The position numbers and the translations under genes were made by a program. 63,068 nucleotides of DNA from JACKBJ01 sp964549495. GTDB taxonomy: Bacteria > Chloroflexota > Anaerolineae > Epilineales > Epilineaceae. Numbering within the stretch: position 1 is the stretch's first letter; each line of letters begins with the position of its first letter. The DNA lies in contig CAZJWJ010000021.1 of assembly GCA_964549495.1 (NCBI GenBank), positions 1 to 63,068 of the forward strand, read 5' to 3'. Below, in pieces: positions 44,940-54,172 of the stretch. The notes under the pieces were generated by a model. The model searched no databases. It saw only the letters and a program-made list of their open reading frames with translations, and was not told the origin of the DNA.

Positions 44940-46697
44940 ATGCGTCATCTACCCCGCCTACCCCATCGGCCGGCGACGGCCCTGGTGCTGGCCTTCCTGA
45001 TCGCGGCCGGCTTCGGCGCGATCGGCAGCCTGCCGGCCGGCGCCCAGCCCCAGAGCAACTGCCAGGCCAGCCCGGACAAGGTGGCAGCTCCAGACGAGAT
45101 CGATCTGGGACAGACGGTGCAGGTCACCCTGACCCTCACCGACAGCTGCCCCCAAGAGGTCTCGCCCATCGACGTGATGCTGGTCATGGACGGCTCCGAG
45201 TCCATGCTCGACAACCAGAAGATCACCAACGCCAAGGCGGCGGCCAAGGCCTTCTTGGAAGAGATGGACCTGAGCCCGGACCAGTCGCGGGTCGGCCTGG
45301 TGGTCTTCAACGAGGCGGCCGGCCTCTACAGCGGCTTGACCCGCGACGCGGACTACATCCGCACCCGCATCGACTCCATCGTACCCTCCGGACGCACCAA
45401 CATCTCCGATGCCATCGACCTGGCGGCCGAGGAGCTGCGCGAACAGGACCGCGGCATCGCCCAGGCGATGATCGTCCTGACCGACGGCATCAACACCGTG
45501 CCCACCGATCCGGTGCCGGTGGCCGCCCAGCGGGCCAAGGATCAGGGCATCACGATGGTCACCATCTGCGCCGGCGGCGACTGCGATCCCGGCCTGCCCT
45601 CGGCGGCCAGCGCGCCGGAGCTCTTCTTCAACGTGCCCGATGCCAGCGAGCTGACCGAACTCTACCGCACCCTGGCCAGCGAGCTTCAGGCCAACGCCAT
45701 CGTCGAGTGGACCATCGAGGACGTCTTGCCGGCCAACATGGAGTTCGTGCCCGGCTCGGCCCAGCCCCCGGTCGACGAGGCTCGCAGCGAGCCGGATGGA
45801 ACGACGGTGCTGGTCTGGCAGATCGCCGGGCCCTTCCCGGATGCCGGCCTGACCTATCTGGTCGAGCCCCAGGAGGTGGGCCTGCATCCGACCAACGTGG
45901 TGGCCACCGGCCGCTTCAAGGATCGCCGGGGCTTGCCGGGTGAGGTGACCTTCCCGATTCCCAAGGTCCTCATCCGATCCTACTGCCCGCCCAAGCCGCT
46001 GGAGGTCTACATCCTCATCGATGACTCCAACTGCTTGGCCGGCGCCACGCTCAACGGCATGGACGCACGCTCAGCCATCCGCAAGGGCGTCGAGAAGGTG
46101 CTCGACCAGCTGGCATTGGGCAAGGACACCGTGGCCGTCATCGGCTATGGCGATACGGCCGAGCTCTTCACGCCGCTGACCGACGACCGCGAGGAGATCC
46201 TGGCCGGCGTGGATCGGGTGACCCTGCGCGATGGCAGCGCGAGGCTCGACCTGGCATACCTGAAGGTGGCCGAGGAGTTGCGCAGCGAGCGGCACCGCGA
46301 GGAGACCCAGGTCCTGACGCATAGCATCACCGACGGCCCGATGATGCAGGCGCCCGAATTGGCCAGCGCCCGCGCCGCGGCGCTCAAGAGCGCCTACGGC
46401 GCCATGCACTACCATATCGCCGTCGGCACGCTCGCCCAGTACACGCTGCTGCGCAACATCTCCGAGCCGGGCGGCTTCTGGATCTTGCCCTTCGGCGGTG
46501 ACGTGATCACGCCCTATACCGAGTTCGGTGCCATCGCGCAGGACATCGGCTTCCCGGCCATCTGTCCTGGCGGTCCGACGCCCAGCGTCACCCAACCGGT
46601 CGACCCGACGCAGACGCGACCGGTGCCGACCATCGATCCCGGAGGGCTCTTCCGGAGCTTCATCCCGCGGCTCTTCCAAGACGAAGCGCTCCCATAG
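44940..46697 (+). CDS. Secreted double VWA-domain protein A
   Basis: The 585 residues start with a signal peptide cleaved near AGA-QPQS. A lead-in block with C-x3-PDK-x-AP and LGQTVQVTLT-x5-CP is followed by VWA1 with an intact MIDAS (VMDGSESM, D near residue 79). A beta-sandwich with DVLPANMEFVPGSAQPP comes next, then a second VWA-like domain where the MIDAS is changed to DDSNC, so metal binding is probably lost. It ends with a Thr/Pro linker and FRSFIPRLF. It lacks the propeller found in its two neighbours. Likely an extracellular adhesion or scaffold protein. Confidence 0.8.
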   Translation: MRHLPRLPHRPATALVLAFLIAAGFGAIGSLPAGAQPQSNCQASPDKVAAPDEIDLGQTVQVTLTLTDSCPQEVSPIDVMLVMDGSESMLDNQKITNAKAAAKAFLEEMDLSPDQSRVGLVVFNEAAGLYSGLTRDADYIRTRIDSIVPSGRTNISDAIDLAAEELREQDRGIAQAMIVLTDGINTVPTDPVPVAAQRAKDQGITMVTICAGGDCDPGLPSAASAPELFFNVPDASELTELYRTLASELQANAIVEWTIEDVLPANMEFVPGSAQPPVDEARSEPDGTTVLVWQIAGPFPDAGLTYLVEPQEVGLHPTNVVATGRFKDRRGLPGEVTFPIPKVLIRSYCPPKPLEVYILIDDSNCLAGATLNGMDARSAIRKGVEKVLDQLALGKDTVAVIGYGDTAELFTPLTDDREEILAGVDRVTLRDGSARLDLAYLKVAEELRSERHREETQVLTHSITDGPMMQAPELASARAAALKSAYGAMHYHIAVGTLAQYTLLRNISEPGGFWILPFGGDVITPYTEFGAIAQDIGFPAICPGGPTPSVTQPVDPTQTRPVPTIDPGGLFRSFIPRLFQDEALP

Positions 46698-46701
46698 CGC
46701 G

Positions 46702-49700
46702 ATGGGCGCGAGCCGCGGTCGGGTGAGGCTCTCGCCGTCGCCGGATCCGGCCGGACGGCGCCCCGAATGCGATCCACGGGCCGCCCGGCGGCCGGTGCAT
46801 CGCCGGTGCTGGCTCGCGCTGCTGCTGACCGGTCTGCTGGCTGGGCTGTGGGCCGGGCCGGCAGGGGTGGACGGTCCTGCTGCCGCCCGGGCCCAGTCAG
46901 GGCCGATCGGCTATCGTCTGGTCGAGGACTGGAGCGAGCGCGCCTGGATACCGCGGCCCGGGCGCTACGGCCACGCGGCCGACATCAGCGCCACGGCCGA
47001 TGGCTGGCGCTACATCCTCGACCGCCGGCAGCAAGCCCTGCACATCTTGACGGTCTGGGGCGAGCCTCGCGCGCGCTTGGACCTTCGGCCCTGGCTGCCG
47101 GGGCCGGACTGGGAGGCCCGCCGTCTGGACGGAGCCGGGTCCGCCCTGGCCCTGCTGCTCGGCGACGGCGATTCGAGCCAAGTGCTCGAGCTCGATTTGC
47201 GGCAAGGGCGGCTGCTCGGGGCTCGAGTTCGCCTCGAGCTGCCGCTGCGCTACAACGACCTGGCGCGCCACCCGGACGGCCGGCTGCTGCTCTCGCGCAG
47301 CATCCCCCGGATTCCGGTGACGCCCGAGCCGCGCGATCGCGGTCCCGGTCCCAAGGGCGGGGTCGATCTCTACGCTGCCGACGGTCGATTCCTGGCCGCC
47401 CTCGACGATCGGCCGCTCTTCTATCCGATCGGGGTCGATTTCGGCCCCGAGGGCGCACCCGAGGTGATCAACCGCGTACCCGTGCCCTCCAGCGAGGGGC
47501 CGCCCGGTCCGCCGGCCACGCCCGAACCCTCCCTGGCGCGGGACCCGCGCTCGATTCGGGATCGGCTTGCAGGAACGCTCCCCGAGCTCGCGCTGGATCC
47601 GAACCCGCGCGGATCCGTCCTCGCGGGCGCGGCAGGCGCGGCGTCACCGGCTTGGGGCGCCGCCCCGCTGCAGGACGCGCCGGCGCCCGTGGCCGGTCTG
47701 GTGCGCTATGACGGCGACCTGGCCTGGCGAGAGAGCTGGCCCTTCAACGCGGCCGAGGACCTGGCGGCCGGCCCGGCCGGCGTCTTCCTCTCGCGTCAGA
47801 TGGAGATCTTCGCGCTGGGCCAAGACGAGCCGCTGTGGAGCGGGCCCACCGGCCAGGTGATCTGGCCCTATTCGGGCGGCGCGCCGCTGCACCTGGAGGC
47901 CGCGGATAGCGGGCCGCCGCTGCAGGCCAGTCTGGCGCATTGCTACAGCCAAGGCCTGCTCGGCTTTGCCAGCACCCGGCCCGGCAGCCCGCCGCGCCGG
48001 GTCTTCGGCTTGGACGATCCCCCGCTCTCGGGGCCCTGGTTGCCGCTTCGCATCGCCGCGGGTGCGCTGCCGGCCACCCTACAGGGCCGCTTCGCGCGCA
48101 GCGGACAGCAGACCCTCCTGGTCGAGCGGCCGCCGGAGCCGCAGAGCGTCCAGCGCTGGTCGACCGACGGCCGGCTCCGGGATCAGCTGGGCATCTGCGG
48201 CGGGCTGGCCGTGCCCTGGCAGGTCGACGTCTCCCGTCCCTGGTGGGCCCGCGACCTGGCCGTCGACGGCCAGCGGGTCTACACCATCGACGCCATGGCC
48301 CTGCGCGCCCGTCCCGAGGATGGCTTTCCGGAATGGTCCGCCTGGCCCGATCTCTCCGATCCGAGCCTTCCCGAGCCCGACCAGTTGGCGGTCGATGCCC
48401 GAGCCGGGCGCGTGGCCGTGCTCGACGGCGGCCGGCGCGAGCTGCGCCTGCACGACGCCGCGGGCGATCTGCTGGCCCGCTGGCCCCTTGATGCTCCGGA
48501 GCTCGTCGGCCCTTCCCTGCCCATGGATCTGGCCCTGGGCGCTGCGGGCGTCTACCTGGCCGATTCCGCGCGCCGGCGCGTCCTGGCCTACGATCTCGAG
48601 GGCCGGCTGCAGGCGGTCTGGGCGCTGCACGATTCCCCGGCCGCCATCTCGGTCGATGATGCCGAGCGGCTGTACATCCTGGGGCATGGTGGCTGGGCCT
48701 GGCGCTACACCTCCGATGGTCGACTGGACGCATTCTGGCGTTTGCCGGGGCCTTGGGCCACCGACATCGCGGCCGGCCCGAATGGCCGGGTCTACCTGAG
48801 CTACGCCCGCCGCGAGCGCCTCGTCCACCCGCACGATCGTCCGCTGGAGGCCGTGCAAGCAGCCGGCGTCTGGGTCTACGAGCCGGAGGACTCGATACGC
48901 CTACCCGAGCCGGATCCGGATGGCTGCCGCATGCTGCCGGACAAGCGGGCGGCGCCGCAGCACTTGCTCCTGGGCCAGGAGGTCGAGGTCGGGCTGCGCG
49001 TCGAAGGCGACTGCCCGGGCCGCTACCGGCCGACCGACCTGGCCATCCTGATCGACGCCTCGCGCTCGATGAGCTTCGACTCGGCCTTGGAGCGGGCCCG
49101 GGAGGCCTTGCGCGACCTGGTCGAGCGGATCGACAACCCCGACATCCGATGGGCCCTGCTGCGCTTCGAGTCGGAGGCCGCCATCGCCGCGCCGATGGGT
49201 GCCGGCCCGGCAGAGCTCCTGACCGCGGCCGCCCGCATCCAGCCGCGCGGCGACACCCGCCTGGGCGAGGGCATGTTCTTGGCGGCGCAACATCTCTCCG
49301 AGGGCGAGGCCGACCGCGAGCGGCGGCTCCTGGTCCTGACCGATGGCGAGTACAAGGACTCGCTCGCGCCGGCCCTGGATGCCCTGGGCGCCGCCGACGT
49401 GCAGCTGGACATCCTGATCTACCCGATCTCCTCCTTCGACCGCTCGATGGCCGCCAACCTCGAGCGCGTCGTCGGACGGCCCGGCAGCGTCCGCGTCGAG
49501 CCGGGCGCCGAGAGCCTGGCCGAGCTGGCCGGCCAGTTCGGGGGCTACCGGCCCCAGCCGAGGCTCTTCGAATCGCTCACGGTCCACGACGAGATCCCAC
49601 GGAACATGCGCTACGTCGAGGATTCGGCCCGCCCGCCGGCCGCTTGGGATCCCGATCGGCGCCGCCTGACCTGGCGCCTCGAGAGCGTGGAGTCCGCGAC

Positions 49701-50490
49701 CGGTCTGTCGCTGGGCTACCGCGTCGAGCCGCTCGAGCCGGGCCGCTGGCCGACCAACCTCGCGGCCTGGACCGAGCACGTCGATGGGCTGGGCCGTGCC
49801 GGCCGGCTCGACTTCCCCCTGCCCCGCGTCGACGTCCTCACCCGCCAGGACCTGAGCCGGCGGGTCTATCTGCCCTTCGGCGCGCGCCGCGACTGCCTGC
49901 GCTCGGCCCGCCCAGTGGACTTGGTCCTGGCCATCGACAGCTCGCGGAGCATGGCCGAGCCCGCCGCCGGTGGGGGCAGCAAGCTCGAGGCGGCCGGCCG
50001 GGCCGCCAAGGGCCTGATCGAGCGCTTGACACCCGGTCGAGATCGCGTGGCCGTGCTGGGCTTCGACCAGCAGCTTCGATCGCTGATCGGCCTGAGCGGC
50101 GACCTGGAGCGGGCTACCACGGCCCTGGATGACCTGGTGGCCCGCCCCGGCACGCGCATCGACCTGGGCCTGGCCGGCGCGGCCGAGATCTTGTCCGCCG
50201 AGGGACGCAGCGACGCCACCCGGGCGGTCATCCTCCTCTCCGATGGCCGTCAGCCCGGCGGCGAGGAGGCGGCCCGGTCCCAGGCCGAGCGCCTGGACGC
50301 GATCGGCGCGCTGCGCTACACCATCGCCCTGGGGCCGGACGCCGACCTGGATCTGCTGGTCGATTTGGCCGGCAGCCCGACCCGGGCCTACCGCTCGCCG
50401 GAGGCCGAGGATCTGGCCGTCATCTACGCCGAATTGGCCCGTCGCGTGGGCTGCGGCGAGCCGCCCGAGGAGGTGGAGAATGCTCCCTAG
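46702..50490 (+). CDS. Secreted propeller plus double VWA protein B
   Basis: ATG 46702, four bases after the previous stop, gives 1262 residues. After a signal-like helix (WLALLLTGLLAGLWAGPAG), residues about 70-730 form a repetitive beta-rich region with NHL/propeller-like blades (VYLADSARRRVLAYDLEGRL, AISVDDAERLYILG). Then the shared lead-in (C-x3-LPDKRAAP, LGQEVEVGL, DCP) precedes VWA1 with MIDAS DASRS at 785. A sandwich (DEIPRNMRYVEDSARPP), RVYLPFGARRDC and VWA2 with DSSRS at 1079 follow. It is a paralogue of the next gene. Confidence 0.8.
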   Translation: MGASRGRVRLSPSPDPAGRRPECDPRAARRPVHRRCWLALLLTGLLAGLWAGPAGVDGPAAARAQSGPIGYRLVEDWSERAWIPRPGRYGHAADISATADGWRYILDRRQQALHILTVWGEPRARLDLRPWLPGPDWEARRLDGAGSALALLLGDGDSSQVLELDLRQGRLLGARVRLELPLRYNDLARHPDGRLLLSRSIPRIPVTPEPRDRGPGPKGGVDLYAADGRFLAALDDRPLFYPIGVDFGPEGAPEVINRVPVPSSEGPPGPPATPEPSLARDPRSIRDRLAGTLPELALDPNPRGSVLAGAAGAASPAWGAAPLQDAPAPVAGLVRYDGDLAWRESWPFNAAEDLAAGPAGVFLSRQMEIFALGQDEPLWSGPTGQVIWPYSGGAPLHLEAADSGPPLQASLAHCYSQGLLGFASTRPGSPPRRVFGLDDPPLSGPWLPLRIAAGALPATLQGRFARSGQQTLLVERPPEPQSVQRWSTDGRLRDQLGICGGLAVPWQVDVSRPWWARDLAVDGQRVYTIDAMALRARPEDGFPEWSAWPDLSDPSLPEPDQLAVDARAGRVAVLDGGRRELRLHDAAGDLLARWPLDAPELVGPSLPMDLALGAAGVYLADSARRRVLAYDLEGRLQAVWALHDSPAAISVDDAERLYILGHGGWAWRYTSDGRLDAFWRLPGPWATDIAAGPNGRVYLSYARRERLVHPHDRPLEAVQAAGVWVYEPEDSIRLPEPDPDGCRMLPDKRAAPQHLLLGQEVEVGLRVEGDCPGRYRPTDLAILIDASRSMSFDSALERAREALRDLVERIDNPDIRWALLRFESEAAIAAPMGAGPAELLTAAARIQPRGDTRLGEGMFLAAQHLSEGEADRERRLLVLTDGEYKDSLAPALDALGAADVQLDILIYPISSFDRSMAANLERVVGRPGSVRVEPGAESLAELAGQFGGYRPQPRLFESLTVHDEIPRNMRYVEDSARPPAAWDPDRRRLTWRLESVESATGLSLGYRVEPLEPGRWPTNLAAWTEHVDGLGRAGRLDFPLPRVDVLTRQDLSRRVYLPFGARRDCLRSARPVDLVLAIDSSRSMAEPAAGGGSKLEAAGRAAKGLIERLTPGRDRVAVLGFDQQLRSLIGLSGDLERATTALDDLVARPGTRIDLGLAGAAEILSAEGRSDATRAVILLSDGRQPGGEEAARSQAERLDAIGALRYTIALGPDADLDLLVDLAGSPTRAYRSPEAEDLAVIYAELARRVGCGEPPEEVENAP

Positions 50491-53400
50491 GGAGAGCCCC
50501 GGCCATCGGCCCGGCCGCCGCCGCTTCCTGTGCGCGATGCTGGCCCTGGTCCTGCTGGCCGGTTTCGAAGCCTCCCCGCGGCCCGCCGTCGATCTAGGCC
50601 CGGCCGCGCTTTCCCCCTCGCCGCCGGCCGCTCTGGCCGCGCCGGAAGCCCAAGGCGTGGCCCCGGATGCGATCTACCGGCTGGTCGCTACCTGGGAGGA
50701 CGTCCCCTGGCAGATCCAGGCAGGCCGTTTCGCCCGGGCCGGCGACCTGACGCGCCTCTCGGACGGGCGCTTCGCCCTGGTCGATGGCCGGCACAACCGG
50801 ATCCACCTGCTCGGAGCCGAGGGGCGACCGCTGGAGTTCTGGGATCCGCATGCCGGCGATCCCGGCGCGGTCGCCCGGCGCGTCGACGCGGCGGCAGACG
50901 GCGGGCTCTGGCTTCTGAGCTGGCGCGCCGGGGCGCTGGGACAGCCCTCGAGTCAGATCGACCACCTCGACGCCCGAGGCCAGCGGATCGCTTCCTGGCG
51001 CGACCCGCGTCCCTTGGGCGACCTGGCGGCTGATGTCGAGGGCCGGCTGCTGGTGACCGTCCGGACCGACCAGCCCCGCGTCTTGGTCCTGGACGGGCAA
51101 GGCGGCGAGCTGGCGGACTTCGGGCGCGAACATCTCCAGCACCCGCTGAGCCTGGACGTGGCCGATGACGGCCGCGTCTACGTCGTCAACCGCGTCCTGC
51201 AACCGGGACCCGGTGCCGGCGCCACCGCGACCCCCGGACCGGCCCCGACGCGCGAACCCTCGATCGCGGCGGCGCCCGGCCTCGGGCCGGCCTTGCGACC
51301 ATTTCGGGCCCCCGGGCAGGCGACGGCGGAGCCCGAGGCGCCCGTCGAGGGCGTCCTGGTCTTCGGTCCGGGAGATCACGCGCTGCAGCGCAGCGTGCCC
51401 ATCGTGGCCGCGGCCGACGTGGCGGTCGGGCCGGCCGGCGCCTTCGTCTCGCGCGAGCTGGAGATCCTGCCCCTGGACGATCCCGAGCGGCCGCGCTACG
51501 CCTTGCCCTATCCCCGCCTGATCGACAGCCGAGACGATGGGCCCGCCCTGCACCTCGAGGTGCCGCCTCGGGGCTTGGCCGCCAGCCTCTGGCATTGCTA
51601 TTTCCAAGGCTGGCTGGGCTTCGAGGATGCCCGGAGCGGTTCGCCTCGCCTCTCCGGGGGTATCGACCGGCCCTTCCTGGCCGGTCCGGCCTACCCGCGC
51701 CGCATCACCGCCGACGAGGGCCTCTTCCTGCTCCAGGGACGCTTCGCCAGCCTGCCCGACGGGCAGGGCGGCTGGAGCCACCACCCGGCCGAGATCGCCC
51801 TGGAGAGCGAGCCGCAGAGCATTCAGCGTTGGACGTCGGAAGGGCGCTTGGACGACCAGCTGGGCGTCTGCGCCGGACATCCCAACGCACCGGCCGCACG
51901 CTGGGCCCGCGATGTGGCCACCGCCGGCGGGGCCGTCTACAGCCTCGATCCGGACTTCGTGCGCAAGCGCGAGGGCGCAGACTTCCCGGCCTGGTCGCAT
52001 TGGGCGGGCGAGCAGCCCGCGGCCGGAGCCCCCCAGCTGACGGCGCTGGCCGCGGCGGGGGAGCGGATCGAGTACCTGGATGCCGGCGGCCGGCGGCTGG
52101 TGGCGCTGTCGAGCGAGGGACAGGTCCTCGAGCAGCTGGCTCTGGACAGGCTGGCCGGCGGGGCAGGCGGTGGCAGCCTGCCGGCGGATCTGGCCCTGGA
52201 TGAAGCGGGCCGGCGCTACCTGGCCGATGCCGGCGGGCGTCGGCTCTTGATCGACGCGGCGGATCGCCCCGCGCAACTGGACCTGCACGACCTGCCCGAG
52301 CGCGTGGCCGTCGGTCCGGCGGGACGGGTCTTCGTCCTGGGCCGGAGCGGCATGGCCCTGCGCTACGATCCCGGACCTGGCGGGCTGGAGCTGGGGGCGG
52401 CCTGGAGCATGCCGGAGGCCGGTGCGGAGGCCCTGGACATCGCGGTGGATGCCGGAGGGCGGGTCTACGTCAGCTTCGCCGAGCGCGGGACGACGCGCTT
52501 GCCCAGCGGCGGCTTCGCAGAGACCTTCCTGCGCGCCGGAACCTGGGTCTTCGAGCCGGCGCCCGCGCCTGCCCGGCGGGCGACCGAGCCCGGCGCCTGC
52601 ATCCTGTCGCCCGACAAGCGCGCCGCCCCGGAGCGCCTGAGGTTGGGCGAGACGGTAGATGTCGAGTTGGTGCTCGACGGCCGTTGTCCCGGCCAGCGGC
52701 AGCCGATCACCTTGGCCTTGGTGGTCGATCACTCGCGATCGATGGCCTGGGACGGCGCTCTGGAGCGGCTCCGCGAGGCCGGCATCGACTTGCTCTCCGA
52801 GTTGGATCCGAGCCGAGATCGCCTGCATCTCTTCGGCTTTGCCGACGACGCCAGCCTGCCTCCGGTCGCCCCGGACGATCCGGCCGGCGCGGCGACTTGG
52901 TTGGCCGGCCTGCGGGCCGGCGGCGACACGCGATTGACCGAGGCCCTCGAGCGGGCGGTCGAGGCCCTGGCGGGGGCATCGGGCCGCAAGGTCGTCCTGA
53001 TCCTGACCGACGGCGGGCTTCGCGACGATCCGGGACCGGCCGCCGAGCGGGCGCTGTCCGAGGGCATCGAGCTGGGCGCCTGGGTCTTTCGCACCGACGA
53101 TTTCCCGGGCCTGAGCCTGGCCGCGCGCATGGTCGGCGGGGCGCGCGACGCCATCCTCCTGGACCCCGACGAGGCCCAGCGTCGGGCCTGGTTCGAAGCG
53201 GCCACCGACTGGCAGCGACCCGAGCAGCTGCTGGAAGTCGTGACGGTGGTCGATCGCATTCCGGACAACATGCGCTACCTGGCCGGCTCGGCCGAGCCGG
53301 CCGCCAGCTACGATGCCGCCGCGCACTCCTTGCATTGGGATCTCGGCCCCCTGGCAGCCGAGGCGAGGCTGCGCTTGCGCTATCGATTGGAGCCGCTGGA

Positions 53401-54172
53401 GCCGGGGGACTGGCCGACCAACATCGAAGCCCTCGCCGACTATCGGGACGGGCTCGGCCGATCGGGCCAGCTGCGCTTTCCCCTGCCGCGGGTGGAGGTC
53501 ATCGCACCCGAGCCGCCGTCCGGCCGGATATACCTTCCGCTGCTGGCGCGCGAGGCCTGTCTGCTTCAAAGCTTGCCCCTGGACTTGATCCTGGCCCTGG
53601 ATACCAGCCAGAGCATGGCGGCGCCGGCCGAGGCGGGTGGCAGCAAGCTGGACGCGGCCCGCCTGGCGGCCCGAGGCTTGCTGGACCGACTGGACTTGGG
53701 CCGGGATCGCGTGGCCGTACTCGGCTTCGACGCGCAGGCCCGCGCGGCGCTGGGCTTGTCCGATGATCGCGAGCGCATCGAATCGGCCCTGGCGGGCTTG
53801 GTGACCGCCTCCGGCACGCGCCTCGACTTGGGCCTGCGCGCGGCGCGCGGACTCCTGCGCGGAGAAGCCCGGCCCGGGGCGCGGCCGGTGGTCATCCTGC
53901 TCACCGACGGCCTGCACGGCGGTAGCGCGATCGAGCCGCGATTGGAGGCCGATCTGCTGGCCGGTGCCGGCAGTCTCATCTACACCATCGGCCTGGGCGA
54001 GCAGATCGACCGCCAGCTGCTGGAGTCCATCGCCAACCCGCCGGGGAGCTTCTACGCCTCGCCCGGCACGGCCGAGCTGGCCGAGATCTACCGGGCCATC
54101 CTCATCCGGGTGGCCTGCGATGCGCAGCCCCGTCCGGATCGGGCTTCGCCGACGGAGCCCGCCCCGCGATGA
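50480..54172 (+). CDS. Secreted propeller plus double VWA protein C
   Basis: ATG 50480, with GGTGGAG upstream and an 11-base overlap with protein B, gives 1230 residues. The order is the same as in protein B: signal helix (FLCAMLALVLLAGFEA), propeller-like region, C-x3-SPDKRAAP lead-in with LGETVDVELV and RCP, VWA1 with DHSRS (D at 750), sandwich (DRIPDNMRYLAGSAEP), RIYLPLLAREAC and VWA2 with DTSQS (D at 1041). The two proteins are about the same length but clearly diverged, so the duplication is old. The end overlaps the HD gene (ATGA). Confidence 0.8.
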   Translation: MLPRESPGHRPGRRRFLCAMLALVLLAGFEASPRPAVDLGPAALSPSPPAALAAPEAQGVAPDAIYRLVATWEDVPWQIQAGRFARAGDLTRLSDGRFALVDGRHNRIHLLGAEGRPLEFWDPHAGDPGAVARRVDAAADGGLWLLSWRAGALGQPSSQIDHLDARGQRIASWRDPRPLGDLAADVEGRLLVTVRTDQPRVLVLDGQGGELADFGREHLQHPLSLDVADDGRVYVVNRVLQPGPGAGATATPGPAPTREPSIAAAPGLGPALRPFRAPGQATAEPEAPVEGVLVFGPGDHALQRSVPIVAAADVAVGPAGAFVSRELEILPLDDPERPRYALPYPRLIDSRDDGPALHLEVPPRGLAASLWHCYFQGWLGFEDARSGSPRLSGGIDRPFLAGPAYPRRITADEGLFLLQGRFASLPDGQGGWSHHPAEIALESEPQSIQRWTSEGRLDDQLGVCAGHPNAPAARWARDVATAGGAVYSLDPDFVRKREGADFPAWSHWAGEQPAAGAPQLTALAAAGERIEYLDAGGRRLVALSSEGQVLEQLALDRLAGGAGGGSLPADLALDEAGRRYLADAGGRRLLIDAADRPAQLDLHDLPERVAVGPAGRVFVLGRSGMALRYDPGPGGLELGAAWSMPEAGAEALDIAVDAGGRVYVSFAERGTTRLPSGGFAETFLRAGTWVFEPAPAPARRATEPGACILSPDKRAAPERLRLGETVDVELVLDGRCPGQRQPITLALVVDHSRSMAWDGALERLREAGIDLLSELDPSRDRLHLFGFADDASLPPVAPDDPAGAATWLAGLRAGGDTRLTEALERAVEALAGASGRKVVLILTDGGLRDDPGPAAERALSEGIELGAWVFRTDDFPGLSLAARMVGGARDAILLDPDEAQRRAWFEAATDWQRPEQLLEVVTVVDRIPDNMRYLAGSAEPAASYDAAAHSLHWDLGPLAAEARLRLRYRLEPLEPGDWPTNIEALADYRDGLGRSGQLRFPLPRVEVIAPEPPSGRIYLPLLAREACLLQSLPLDLILALDTSQSMAAPAEAGGSKLDAARLAARGLLDRLDLGRDRVAVLGFDAQARAALGLSDDRERIESALAGLVTASGTRLDLGLRAARGLLRGEARPGARPVVILLTDGLHGGSAIEPRLEADLLAGAGSLIYTIGLGEQIDRQLLESIANPPGSFYASPGTAELAEIYRAILIRVACDAQPRPDRASPTEPAPR

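Noticed and set aside
50594..53917. 1107-codon minus-strand frame opposite VWA protein C
   Set aside because: Composition is that of an antisense shadow, and the + strand has MIDAS motifs and correct signal peptide.
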